The position numbers were made by a program, and so were the translations under genes. Source: Scatophagus argus (Eukaryota > Chordata > Actinopteri > Scatophagidae). From it: a stretch of DNA of 64,000 nt. Below, piece by piece: positions 1 to 12,381 of this stretch (position 1 is the stretch's first letter; every line of letters starts with the position of its first letter). Under the pieces are notes generated by a model. The model saw only the letters and a list, made by a program, of their open reading frames with translations. It had not been told where the DNA came from and searched no databases. Where the stretch lies: NCBI RefSeq assembly GCF_020382885.2, contig NC_058503.1, positions 23,030,535 to 23,094,534 on the forward strand. Reading direction: 5' to 3'.

Positions 1-473
1 GTCCTGTTTACATGTTTATCCAGCAACTTCTATCAGAAATGTTTAACTTGTGATTTATAGTTGAGGCTTTGATCAGGACAGGAACTGTAAATAAGACCAA
101 ATGCTGCTATGCTAGTAGCATTGACATGAATAAAGATGGCCGACCCGTCTCCACTTACTGCCACTGTATTTGGGGTACAAGCGCTGCCATCTTGTTCTGG
201 TGATGTCATTTGGATCAGTAGTGATCGGGAGGTGGAGCTGCAGTACAGAGTTCCCACCCACACGCCTGTCTGAGCCAATAGCGGCCTGGCTGCTGTCCAG
301 AGCGAGAAACGGCAGTAAGAATGTGGGTTTGAACTGGAAACCCTGATCTCAGTGCTGTGATGGAGACATGATGGAGTACATCAGCTGGTTAGGAAAACTG
401 TTAGTCACTAACTGATCTCCAACTCAGAGGCTTGTTTGAACCGTTTCCTGTCCCGCTGCTAAGCGGACACACA

Positions 474-1008
474 TACACTATATAGACAAAAGTATTGGGA
501 CAACCGACCTTCACACCAACAGGGACTTTAATGACGTCTCATTGTAAACACACAGACAGCTTTGCAGCTCTAACAGCTTCCACTCTTCTGTGAAGGCTTT
601 CCACAACATGTTGGAGTGTTTCTGTGGGAATTTGTGCCCATTCATGCAGTAGAGCATTTGTGAGGTCACACACTGATGTTGGACCAAAAGGCCTGGCTCA
701 CAATCTCCGTTCCAGTTCATCCCAAAGGTGTTGGATGGGGTTGAGGTCAGGGCTCTGTGTGGGCCAGTCAAGTTCTTCCACACCAAACTCATCCAACCAT
801 GTCTTTATGGAGCTTTGCTTTGTGCACTGGGGCACAGTCATGCTGGAATAGAAAAGGGCCTTCAACAAACTGTTGCCACAAAGTTGGAAGCATAGCATTG
901 TCCAAAATGTCTTGGTATGCTGAAGCATTAAGGTTTCCCTTCACTGGAAGTCAGGGGCCGAGAACAAACCCTGAGGAACAGCCCCGTCCCAATACTTTTG
1001 TCTGTATT
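474..1008 (-). mobile_element. Tc1/mariner-type transposon remnant, copy 1
   Basis: Terminal inverted repeats are visible: the left end reads TAGACAAAAGTATTGGGAC from about 482, and the right end, ending near 1007, is its reverse complement (GTCCCAATACTTTTGTCTGTA). In between, on the minus strand, lie transposase pieces: a stretch with WLDEFGVEELDWP and SPDLNPIQHLWDEL (the last-catalytic-Glu region of DD34E transposases, about 698-928) and a C-terminal piece (511-792) in another frame. About 530 bp, frameshifted, therefore dead. It sits in a pde9a intron. Confidence 0.85.
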
Positions 1009-1906
1009 GACGGGGTAACAGACACAACCGTGTGGACACACAGTTGAATGCTCCGGTTTCTCCACCGTTAGCTGGTATAGCTACAGGGGAACACAAATCC
1101 TCTTCCTGTCCTGGTTGACAATGGCAGACGTGCTTCCTTCTTGCTGTAAATCAGGCCCTGGTGGCAGCTGAATAACAAAGCGCAGGGCTTAAAGAGGACC
1201 AACATGAACGTGAACGGTGTCATTCCCGCTGTGTGATCAGCATTTATATGATAATGATAAGTCTAAGCCGGAGACTCGTCTGTTGCAACTGTGAGAGCTT
1301 CTTCCTCCTCTGTCGGTGACGATCCAGTCCTCCTCTCCCTCCGGCTCAACCGGCTTAATTAATCACAGAGTGGAATTTTTTAACAGCACTGTTTTTAGTC
1401 GGCACTGACCTGTGACCTCCTCGTGAAACATGGAATGTGAGAGTCACACAATGTACAGCCTGCCCACCGACAATATCTCTCTTTTTCTTTTTTTACAATT
1501 TCTCGTAGCTGTTAGTTTATTGGCCTGCGGCGTTGAACTTTGCCCACAACAGTGGAGCTCGTAGCCAATGGCAGAGCTTTATTTGTGTGTCCGTCCCGTT
1601 CCCTGCTTTGTGTGGGAATCAAAAGCGGCCTGTTGACACGTCAAGCTGTCAGACGCTTCACTTCAGAGACCAGAGGGAAGCGGACACATTTTATTTCTGT
1701 CTGTGCCATCTGCGGCTTCGACCGTCTGACGCTCTCTGATTGGCTTACAGCAGGTGTGTTTATCAGGACTGTTGATGCTCCATACTTCTGGTTGCTATTG
1801 CATGTATAATCTGCCTCCGTGGGTTCAAGCTGTGTGTGTGTGTGTGTGTGAGCGAGCGTGTGTGTACAGTATATGTAACCCAGCTCCACGCTTGCTTTCC
1901 CCGCAG

Positions 1907-4900
1907 ATAAAGAGGAACTCTTTCAGAATGTGCTGACGCAAGTCGCAGAGCAGTTTTCAAGGTAAGCAGCTGACTGTTCACACTCTGTGCTGTGACTGCT
2001 TCATGTGGACGTTTTGCGTTTCTTCATCGTCTGTCGCTCTCTGTCTCCTTTGTTCCTTTGTCAGTCAGGTTGTCATTTGTTGTCCAGCGTACTGTTTGCT
2101 CTCTTGTATGAATTCTCCGATGAACAGACATTGAATGCGCGGCGGCCACATGTGAGCGTCAGCGTGTCCAGTGGTCTGTCTCGATCAGCTGATTCACGCC
2201 TTCCTCTGGGCCACGCCGGTGCCTCCAGATGCTGCGACACATCACAGCAGATGTGTGCAGGAGTCCAAGGGCAGCAATGCAGGCTAAAAGATTAGAGTGA
2301 AGACCTGACTGCAGCGCTGCAGTCTGAATAATCAGATATGAAGTTGTATAACAGAACTGATAAAACGCAGCGTTGGAGCCGTCAGGCTGTGGGCCGCAGT
2401 AATTATTTGTGTCAATCATTACTCACTTTGTGACTCAAATTTCTTCTTTTTTCAGACAAGTTAAAAACAAAAGAAAAAAAAATCAGTTTGAGGCTGAAAA
2501 GCTGATCTTTATTTGAGCTTTTTTTGTGGGCTGCAGTTCTGTTGGGTTTGCAGTCCAAATGTTCGATATACAAGAAGAGAAAAGAAACGTGTGCAGGCGT
2601 GTGGAAAGTCCACTTTTATACACAATATTTCATACTTTGTTAAACCCTGGTGTCAATAATTTTTATAATATCTCCACCTGTTTTTTTTCAGCTACTTGTT
2701 TGTACATTATAGTTGACTTGTCTTGGTTCGATCTTGTTGTTTCGGCTGCTTCTCTTTCTAAAGTGTGCAACACTGAGAGCATCTTGAGTGGTGAAATACG
2801 CTGCATTACCACCCAAATTTCCCAGAAGGTTTAGTCCCAGGAAGTACTTTTCAAGGAACTACAATTTGCTGTTGAGCAGTCTACTCGGAAAGCGTGGTGA
2901 GCTAAGCTACCAGGTACTCAGCATTAAATGACGTTTGAGTACGCTGAGGCCGCCCCCAGACGTTTACTAGAAGCTGTAGCTATCAGGCAAACTCACGGGT
3001 CTGGAAACTCTGCCAAAATGCTTGCGAACAGTGGAGCTAACAGCAGTGCAGCTGTCCAGCAATGAGCTTGTTGTCTATGCAAAGATTAGACAAATTAATC
3101 CGCTGATGTATGAAAAATCATTGGCTCATTTTGCAGCCCAGGCGAGTATTTCGTCATCAGTTCACTGGTTGTGCGATGTCCTCTGTGTCTCTGTGGTGAC
3201 GAGGAGCTTTTTAGAAACCGTGGCTTCGATAATATGAATAAAAATCCGAAATGCTCAGCGCTACAAGCCCCACCCTCAAAGTTGTACCCCTGAGCAGGTA
3301 CACTATGTAGACAAACGTATCCAGACACTCCTCTTCATGGGGCTGTTCCTCAGGGTTTGTTCTCGGCCCCTGACTTCCAGTGAAGGGAAATCTTAATGCT
3401 TCAGCACACCAAGACATTTTGGACAATGCTATGCTTCCAACTTTGTGGCAACAGTTTGTTGAAGGCCCTTTTCTATTCCAGCATGACTGTGCCCCAGTGC
3501 ACAAAGCAAAGCTCGGAGATTGTGAGCCAGGCCTTTTGGTCCAACATCAGTGTGTGACCTCACAAATGCTCTACTGCATGAATGGGCACAAATTCCCACA
3601 GAAACACTCCAACATGTTGTGGAAAGCCTTCACAGAAGAGTGGAAGCTGTTAGAGCTGCAAAGCTGTCTGTGTGTTTACAATGAGACGTCATTAAAGTCC
3701 CTGTTGGTGTGATGGTCGGGTGTCTCAATGCTTATATACTAACATTTATACCTATATAGTGTACTTCTTGTGGGGTTGAGTAATAGGACCCTGACCCTGC
3801 AGTAGAAGCAGACAGAATTCCTCCAAAGGCTCTTCGTCCCTGAAGAAAGTTCCTCTGTTGTAATGTCTCTTATTTAACTTGTCTCTCTTTTTCCCACCAC
3901 AGGGCGTTCAAGATCAACGAGCTGAAGACCGAGGTCACCAACCGTCTCGCCATGTTGGAGAAGAGAGTCGAGCGTAAGCCTGTTCCCATGTTCACACACC
4001 TCCACCTCGTGTTCAGCTGTAAAGCCACAGTTGGTTTAGAGTGCGAACAGGCTGCAGTGAGCCTCAGTAATCAGGTTCAGCTTTATCAGCAGGAGCTTCA
4101 TGTTAGCTAGCTTTGTTTCTGTACAGTAGTGCCTGGGCTGAGTGTGCATCAGAGGTAACTTCATGCCTTCAGCGCGTGTTGTCTGGACTTGTGCTCCTCC
4201 TCCGTTTATGACGAGGCTGTGATTAGATTAGCTGTGGTCTGCTAACCCACCTTCAGAGGCTGCTGACCTTCAGAGCAGCGTGTCATCATGTCATACCACA
4301 TCCTGTCAGGGGGTCGCGCCCCGTTGCTCTCTGCTCCTCAGCTGACCACCATCACTTTCCATTTTTTTGGGTGTTTATTATCTATGAGGAGGAAGTTTGT
4401 TCCTGTGAGGCAGCCGACCTGCTCGCTTGCTGCTGCAGTTTACATAGAGTTTATCTGATGGCATCTTGGCACAGAGTTCTGCCAAGATAAAGCTGTAAAC
4501 CAGGATCAATTAAGGTCTTGTGGTCATTTTTTTATAATAAAGGTCTCAGTGTTCAGCTGTTGTTGTCATTACCCACAGGAACATTTAATCAGTGATTGTT
4601 TTGCAATCGTTGCATCCTTCCCAGGACGGCTGTGATTTAAAATGAAGGTCAAATCGAGTGTGTGAGCTGTGCTTTGAGTCTTTGTTTCATCAGCAACACA
4701 AATCAGGCAGAAATCAGCAGGCAGAGTCTGCAGAGCTGCTGAGCTGAGCGGCTGCCGTTGGGTTTTTAAAACCTTTCAGTGATCTTTGCTCTGATGCTTT
4801 TGTTCTTCAGCTACAATGCAGCTTCATACTGGCTGTCACTGGAAGGCTTTAAGTACAATAGAATATAATCAGAAACTTAGCAACTGCAGAGAATGAGTAA

Positions 4901-7900
4901 TCATCAGCCGTCACCATCTCCACCTGCGCCTAACTAGCAGTCCAAAACGTGTCTGTGTGTTTGTCTGCAAGCTTTATTCTCAAAGTCTAACCAGATGGTG
5001 CATATTTATCGTGTGTTTAACAGCAACTGCTGTATGTTATACCTTTGAGATATACACGTATATCCTCCTTTAGTATGTGAAGGGTTTTTTTCTTTAGCTG
5101 AGGAAAGTTTGGAAGCTGCCAGAGACTTAAAGAAAAGAGGAAAGAATGGTAGCAAAGGGGGCTGCATCGAGTCCCTAATCGAGGGCCCGGATGGCAGGAT
5201 GGCAGAAAAACACTCAGATATTTGTGTTGTCATTGCTCTTTAATTTTCAGGCCAAACTGACAGGAAGCTGACATGAGAGATCACGCCAGTCAGTGTGTCG
5301 CGGCCCGTGCTGTGACATAACGCCGCCATGTGTGGGTGTGTCGCGTGGTGTTACTGCAAGTGTGTAATGCATGAAGTGCGTCTCTCTCTGGCTGCATGTG
5401 TGTGGCCACAGGATGCGACTGCGGTGCGCTGACCCTGTCGGTCGCCATGACAGCCTGAGGCCTCAGTTTGATTAGCTTTCTATTGGAGCAAAGTGATGGC
5501 GAACTGAGCAGCAGGATGTGACTGAAAGCTGCTCATTTGAAACATTTGAACAGGAACTGCCAGAAGTACATTATTTCCACAAGAAAGCTCAGGAAGAAGT
5601 GTCTGACTCTGGAGTTTTGGAAGACATGTTTCCTGCTACTTAAGTTCAGATGGGTTTGTGGATGCTTTCGATTCAAAGCAGGATTTCTTCCTGATCTCCC
5701 AGTTGTTTCAGGAGAATTTCTGTCCTCCGCTCCTCAAACACTTTTCTTTCAGCTCCCTGCTCGGCTGCACTGCAGTAGTAGTTTCACATCTGACGCACAG
5801 ACACTTCACACAAGCATGCCAATTGCCTGGATACCTGGTCGCTACAGCAACAGCGTGGCACCCACACAGCTCTCCATCCTCTCATGACTTTGGTCGCCAT
5901 GGTCACCTGTTTCAGCGGGAGCTGGAGTGCTGTCATAGGCGACCTTCACTCAGTTTGAGCAGGAGGGAGGAGGTGGACTGTTAAAGGCCAATAATGATGA
6001 CATGTGAGAGTCTGAGGAGTTCTGATCGATTGATGATCCCAGATCCAATCAGATGACAGACAGCTTCCCTCTGAGACCAGCTCTCTCAGTATCCACCTCC
6101 CTCTCAGCCAGGGTTTCCTGCTCTTGTATGGTTAAATGGATTAGCAGCTTGTGTGCATTTGCTTAGTTTCAATGCAGGATTTTTAGAGTGTAGTATTAGG
6201 ACTCTTAGTGAAATAAATGATCTGAAAAGTGTTAACAGTTTGAACACTGATGAACTGGTGGGATTCTGTGTCTGCAGTGGAGGGGATGAAGGTGGTGGAG
6301 ATCGAGAAATGTCGCAACGACATCAAGAAGCTCCGCGAGGAGATGGCATCGAGAAACAACAGGTGACGGCAGCCTCTGATCTCTTCATTAGCACCGTGTG
6401 TGAGGAATCAGCCCAGAGGGCAGTAACAGATCTGTTAAAGGGACAGTTCACCCCGAAAGCAAACACATCTGTTTCCTCCAACCTGTAGTGCTGTTTATCC
6501 TTCAGCAAGGTTTTGGTGTGAGCGGCAGAGTTTTGGAGATATCAGCTGTAGCGGCGTCTGCCTCCCCCTGAATATATTGAAACCGCAGGACAATTCACTT
6601 GTGCTGCTCCACGTGGCAAAAAATACATTTGAAAAACTCAACAGCCGTGTGTCTGTCCAGAAATCAGGACCCAGTTACTCCAGATAATCCACAGACCTCG
6701 ATGTAAGCAGATCCATGTAGGAACTATTTTCATTCTGTATCGCCACGTGGAAGGACACGTGCATCTACTCATGGATGAGAGGCTAACTAAGCTAACTACG
6801 AGCACGAGCCTCTCGTCCATGAAAAGACGCTCATTTTCTTCATACAGAAAGAAAATTCCTACATGAAACTAGCAAAAGTTCCAAAATACGGAAGCCCAAT
6901 GTGTCCAATATCAAGTAAATAATTTAAAAAAGAAAGTATGATGTAAGTAATCGTATAAATAAATTGTGTGAAACATACGGTTTAGCATTGCTGCTGCTCT
7001 AACTAACTTAAGCTAACTGGCTAATTGTGCTAGCCAGAATGAGATCATTGCAATGCATTATGGTATTTCAGGACACAGGAGCCAGAGACCCAGTAGTAGC
7101 AGTAGTACTTCTCATATATTTGTTGTTATTATAAGTATTTGTATTTGTACTAGTATTTACTCTCTTCCTTTGTAGCCTCAAGTTATTTTATTTTTTGTCT
7201 TCAGTAATTTCCTGGAAGACAATAAGAAGTTGACTCCTCGTAGAGACGTGCCCTCCTACCCAAAGGTAAGATTATCCTGTTTAACGTTCGGCTGTATGCT
7301 TTAAGTGCTGGTAAAAATGTTTTTTCTGTCAATTATTCAAATTCTCATTGTGTTTTTGGTATAATATAAGACAACAGATATAGTTCCATTAAATTAGATT
7401 TTTGTAGTGTAGTACCTTTCTGTATTACTGTTTGTGTATTTGCAGCGATATGCGCCAATTTACGGCATTCGCCATTTTGGTTTCCCACATCAATCAAATA
7501 CCAAGTTTTAGTTTGTTTAAACCAGGCGTCTAAGGTCTGGTGTAGCTATCGTTAGGACACTAATACACAACCGAAACCAAACTACTGTGGTTACGTTCAC
7601 ATGATGATAACTGAAGTTAGCTTACTGTAAGTTTACATTAGCAGAATGCTAGCACTTTATGGTAAGAAAAATGAACTGGGTTAGTATTTTTTTATTTTCA
7701 ATTCTGATAGATAGTTGATACTATATTAGCATAAACTAAAATAAAATCTGGTTTTGTCTAGAAGTGGGTGTAAATAATTATTTTAGCCACTTAGGTCCAC
7801 TTTTTCGTGTTCATTGAGGACGACCTCATGAGTGCCCCCCCCCAGGTGAATTTCAACCAACTTTGTGTGAATTGAGGGACTTTTCTTTAATTGAGGTTAA

Positions 7901-10900
7901 TTTTGGCTGGAGATTTTCTCTGTATGTTCACCTGTTGACAGCTAAGGCTTCCTTTAGCATGGCTGCCTCTTGTGTCTGTTAGACATTTAACCACTGAACA
8001 CAATTCAGGCAGTCCCTTTGTGGTGGGGTCCAACAGTCCAGGAAGACGTGGTGAAATGTAGTGATGAGTGTAGTAGTTGTGTGTAGAGGTGTGTGTGCCC
8101 CCGAGCCAGGCGGAGGTGGACAGGGTTAACTGCGAGCTCTGTTGCCTGCAGTACATGCTGTCACAACAGACCATAGACGCCCTCAAAAAACCCGCCTTCG
8201 ACGTCTGGCTGTGGGAGGCCAACGAGGTAAGACTGACCAGCTCGCTGAACCCGTCTCACCCACAACTCCCCTCTCTCCTCCCCCTCCTCTCCCCTCCCCA
8301 CTCCCCTTCTCCCTGTTTGGCCTGCTGTGTGTGTGTGCGCGTGTGTGTGTGTGTGTGTGTGTGTAGTACCATCTGTCTAAGGAGACAGTAGAAGCTCTTA
8401 GATTGCCTACATTCGATGCTTGGCAGTGGGAGCCCAATGAGGTGAGACTCACTTGTCATTAATACTTAGAAGTCTCTGCTTTAAGATATATGTAACATTA
8501 AAAGGTCTGAAAAGGATTTTACCTTCATTAAGTTTTGTTGAGTTGTATACTGTACATTAGCCCAAATGTTTCCAGTAATGTTCAGAGAAATCTCTTGTTT
8601 TATTCAGCCCAGGAGTGAGGAGGGAAGTCCAGCGCCTGAATAAAACTTTAAAACATTACATTGTCTGTAAACATTTTTGTCTGCGTCACGTGGTTGTTCA
8701 GCAGTTAGAACATCTCCCATGATGCCACGATCCTCACGTCTTTTGGTTTGTTTTTATCAAGACGCCCTCTAGTGGCCGTAGAGAATCAGTACCTTCAATT
8801 CAGTTCAGTTTATTTATGTAGTGCCAAGTACGACGGTAATCAAAGCCAGCAAGTTCATTTAGCTCGTATTCGTGTTTCCATGCAAAGTGCGCATTACGCC
8901 GCAAATTCAGAGGAAAAACTTTGAAATGGAGAAATAGTTTCAGGGCCGTGCAGTGAATCTGCGGGGCCAAAGGGAGGACTCATCACTGGCGTTCTGTTCT
9001 TCCAGATGCTGAGCTGTCTGGAGCACATGTACCATGACCTGGGTCTGGTCAAAGACTTCAACATCAACCCCATCACACTCAAGAGATGGCTGGTGAGACA
9101 TCTGCTCCTAGTTCAAGCCCAACATTAAACTTTTGTCCTAAGTCGTTTGTGTTGCATGATTTCTAGACGGGTTGAGGTGATGCAACACATGCAGGTCTCA
9201 ACCCTCCTGGCCTTTCTTTTCTTTTTCAGCTTTGCATTCACGACAACTACAAGAACAACCCCTTCCACAACTTCCGCCACTGTTTCTGTGTCACCCAGAT
9301 GATGTACAGCATGATCTGCCTCTGCAGCCTGCAGGTAACCAGCTTCATGCTGACCCAGCGTCCTGACTTCACCAGCACACGGCCGCTCAGGGCGTCCAGC
9401 TGCATCGTAACAAGCCGTTTATTAGCCTCGTAAAAGACTTGCTTCTGCGGTTATGTCCACCTGTGTGCACCATCAACACAAATTTGAATGAATATATTTA
9501 AAAACGTGCTGTAGTTGTCGTGGGACGAGAGGAGGAGACAAGATGCGCAAAAACAAGAGACGTTTGGGGATCTGGGGAAGCTCGGGAGGGAAGGACTGTG
9601 AGGGTGAGGAGGAGGAAGGGGAGGGGGAGGGTGAAGAGGAGATGTTTGTCTGAAAAGAGGAAAGCAAAGAGGAAGAGGAGCTGCTGCTGCTTCTTCTTCT
9701 TCTCATCTCTCCTCCCTCTGGGACGGCTGCTCACTCGAGGTTTAATTATCACAGGCTTAATGACTGATTATGACGCATCTGCACCAGTGATGTGCTAATG
9801 AGTTCTCACACGCACACACACGCACACACACACACACAGTGAGGGGGGAGGGTGGGATCTCACACACAGAGACATGATTTGATGTATTAATTAATATAGA
9901 CGGGTGTGTGTGTTCATTTTGCAGGAGAAGTTCACTCAGGTCGACATTTTGATTCTCATGACAGCTGCTGTGTGCCACGATCTTGATCACCCCGGATTCA
10001 ACAACACGTAAGTTGTTCCTCCACCTCCTCGTTCCTCCATCTCCTCCCTCATACCCGCCGTCTGTTCACGTCCTTCCTCGCCTCTCTCTTCTCTCCCTCT
10101 TCTTTCCAGGTACCAGATCAACGCCAGAACCGAGCTGGCGGTTCGCTACAACGACATCTCGCCGTTGGAGAACCACCACTGTGCCGTGGCCTTCCAGATC
10201 TTCTCTCAGCCCGACTGCAACATCTTCTCCAACTTTGACCCCGAGGCCTTCAAACAGATTCGACAGGTAGAGTCGTAACACTCAGCCAACACGTTCTCAG
10301 CTCAGCTCGTCACGTACCGCCGCCACACCGTAACACGAGCTCAACCTGAGGTAGATCAGATTAGGGAAAGATCCGTGACGTCTGTTTCCTTCCCCTCGCT
10401 GAGTTAACGTTGCTGTGGCCGTCCGATGCTGACGTGGATTGACGTGTTTGCAGTGGGATGAAACTAGGCTTGACCCTTGATTCAGATCAGATTTCTCTCT
10501 GTTGTGGACCGACAGATACTCAGCATGATAAAATCACAGACAGACTGACCTCAGCTCCACCACTAAGACGAGGGTTGATCTGTCACTGGGACATGGACTA
10601 GCATTCTGGATCAAATAATGTGTTTATTAGAGACGGGACTGTGCTACTTCCTGGCAGCGTCCTGTCCTGTTCGCCTGCCGGTAGCAGAACGTGTTTTCTA
10701 TCATCCATAAACAGCAAGAGACTTGAGCACCTCCAAGCACGTCAACAAACATCTGACTCAAAATACTCCAGTCAAATATCAGTCAAAAGTCACATGACTG
10801 ATTTTAAAAACTTTAGAGCTTCTGTGGGGAAAACAAAGCCCATCTGACGTCTGACCTCCTGCTGTCCTACAGGGAACCATCACGCTGATCCTGGCCACAG

Positions 10901-12381
10901 ACATGGCGCGACACGGGGAGATCCTGGACTCCTTCAAGCAGAAAGTCGACAACTTTGACTACACGGATGAGGAACATGTCACCTGTGTAAGAACACACTT
11001 TCATTCCACTTCGCTCCCACCGGGCGGGAAGGACACACAGGAAGTTATGACAGGAAACACATACGCCTTCTGCAGGTCACCACATTCACGTGGTTCATAC
11101 ACAACAAGTGTCCGTAATAGTAATGCAGTAGTATGACGAGTAAAGTTCTCTGAAAGCTGTTGTGAGTACTTGTACATTTTTCTGATCACATTTCTGTACT
11201 ACAGAATTAGCCAGTGCAGGACTTTTGCTTGTGAGTATCTTTACAGTGTAGTAGTACCACTAGCAGTACCTGTACGCAGATCTAAAATGCGTCTCATCGT
11301 GCCGCATGTTCACCGGTAATGTGACCACGGCGTGTCCCCGTGCAGCTCAAGATGGTGCTGATCAAGTGCTGCGACATCTCCAACGAGGTGCGGCCCATGG
11401 AGGTGGCCGAGCCCTGGGTTGACTGCCTGCTCGAGGAGTACTTCATGCAGGTGGGTTCGTCGTCCATTGCCGGTCTGGGCAGGTAGGGGTCTGGGGAAAA
11501 AGCCTTTAGACCAAAAAGAATTCTTTCAGACGGAACTGTTTTGCATCATGTTAGCAGTGAGCTGATGTTTGATAAGAGATCAACATGAAAAGGGAAATCG
11601 GTTTGCCTTTTTGATTCTGTTTAATTCCTCCGTGTTGATGTTGTCTGTCTGCCTGCCTGTCTGTCTGCGCTGCTCAGAGCGACAGGGAGAAGGCCGAGGG
11701 GCTTCCCGTGGCTCCCTTCATGGACAGAGAAAAGGTCACCAAGCCGACGGCTCAGATCGGCTTCATCAAGTTCGTCCTCATCCCCATGTTTGAGACCGTG
11801 ATGAAGGTGAGCGTGATGATGATGAAGGCCGCAGACGTATTCTCTGCATAGTTTGGTGTAAATACTACAGTACCCATGAGCCTCGGCTGCCGTCTCAGAG
11901 CTTTACATTCAGAACAAAGCACAGTGATCAAACGTCAGTCCTGTGGCGGATCAGCGGTGAATCGCTTGTGGTTGTGGTTGTCATAGTGCTCACGACTCTT
12001 CTGTACTGACAGAAATTCAATGTGTTGTGCTTGATGACACATGAGTGTAAAGTATAGAGTGACTGAAACACATTGCAGGTTCAACATGACAGTTACATAA
12101 AGTGTGTGTGTGTGTGTGTGTGTGTGTCCGTCCCACAGCTGTTCCCACAGATCGAGGAGGCGATGGTGCAGCCACTCAGAGAGTCAAGAGACCGATACGA
12201 AGAACTCAAACAGATTGATGACGCCATGAACGAGGTTGGAGGATTCCTATGAGTGTGTGTGTGTGTGTGTGTGTGTGCGAGCGTTTCATTGGTCCTCGGT
12301 GCCGACTCGTAACAAGTGATGTTCCCTCAGGTGCAGAAAAAGAAAAGTGAGAACTTGACGATGGGAGGGAAGAAGAAGTAA
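1907..12381 (+). CDS. pde9a: PDE9A, high-affinity cGMP-specific 3',5'-cyclic phosphodiesterase 9A (5' end outside window)
   Basis: It hydrolyses cGMP to 5'-GMP. Coding exons: 1907-1961, 3903-3973, 6278-6362, 7205-7265, 8152-8226 (or 8367-8441), 9006-9092, 9230-9334, 9925-10007, 10110-10266, 10873-10986, 11346-11450, 11678-11806, 12139-12234, 12331-12381. All have AG/GT borders and phases that join. The N-terminal exons give the coiled regulatory part ([15 protein letters not shown]). The catalytic HD domain follows: HNFRH (9266-9280), CHDLDHPG with the metal-binding His-Asp at 9976-9981, a metal-binding Asp in [11 protein letters not shown] (11373-11375) and the invariant purine-clamp Gln in AQIGF (11753-11755). 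Matched by eye to mammalian PDE9A, it is collinear to the stop at 12379. The start codon and first exons lie left of the window. The C-terminal tail is shorter than in human and Lys-rich (ends GGKKK). The donor after 12234 is weak (GTTGGA). Bases 1-1906 are intron with a Tc1 remnant. Confidence 0.96.
3299..3763 (+). mobile_element. Tc1/mariner-type transposon remnant, copy 2 (inverted relative to copy 1)
   Basis: The ends read TACACTATGTAGACAAACG (3299) and CCTATATAGTGTAC (to about 3763), an imperfect inverted pair. The interior matches copy 1 on the opposite strand. From about 3520 to 3713 it is the exact or almost exact reverse complement of 511-710 (by eye). A segment of roughly 117 bp holding the DDE C-terminal motif is deleted between [11 protein letters not shown] and the GDCEPGLLV stretch. 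It is a nonautonomous internal-deletion derivative in a pde9a intron. Confidence 0.85.
6435..6860 (+). repeat. Dispersed MITE-like repeat (family starting TTAAAGGGACAGTTCACC)
   Basis: It starts at a TTAA with AAAGGGACAGTTCACCCC, an end shared with the sequence at 33190-33568 in reverse orientation. Internal blocks match between the two (TTTTGGAGATATCA, GATAATCCA, CATGTAGGAACTATTTTC). It lies in the pde9a intron after the 6362 exon. The right border is not clear. Confidence 0.6.
8152..8226 (+). CDS. pde9a: pde9a tandem exon, version a (25 codons)
   Basis: This exon is 75 nt, phase 0 at both ends, with acceptor CCTGCAG and donor GTAAGA. It encodes [16 protein letters not shown] followed by DVWLWEANE, which aligns with the linker just before the catalytic domain ([13 protein letters not shown] in the next exon). 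An alternative version of the same length lies 140 nt downstream. This copy shares the VWLWE core with human PDE9A. Confidence 0.93.
8326..8364 (+). repeat. (GT)n microsatellite abutting the acceptor of pde9a exon version b
   Basis: About 39 nt of GT/GC-interrupted dinucleotides end two bases before the AG. A long C/T-rich tract (about 8268-8316) lies upstream, so the pyrimidine tract is separated from the AG by the GT run. Confidence 0.95.
8367..8441 (+). CDS. pde9a: pde9a tandem exon, version b (25 codons, duplicate of the 8152 exon)
   Basis: This exon is also 75 nt and phase 0-0, with acceptor TGTAG directly after a (GT)n tract and donor GTGAGA. It encodes [16 protein letters not shown] then DAWQWEPNE. 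It is 14/25 identical to version a, without gap or stop, and keeps Y, LS, T, AL, P, FD, W, WE and NE. Some residues (ET, PTF, EPNE) are closer to human PDE9A than version a. Using both would add 25 residues in frame; using one gives two protein variants. Mutually exclusive use is inferred, not seen. Confidence 0.87.

Noticed and set aside
33-278. 81-codon minus-strand frame with SGDGSAIFIHVNATSIAAFG
   Set aside because: It looked protein-like but has no splice context or family I recognise. It lies in a pde9a intron, possibly repeat-derived.
8077-8391. Continuous 104-codon frame through pde9a exon a and the following intron
   Set aside because: It runs into the pyrimidine tract and the GT repeat, so it is intronic read-through and not a separate gene.
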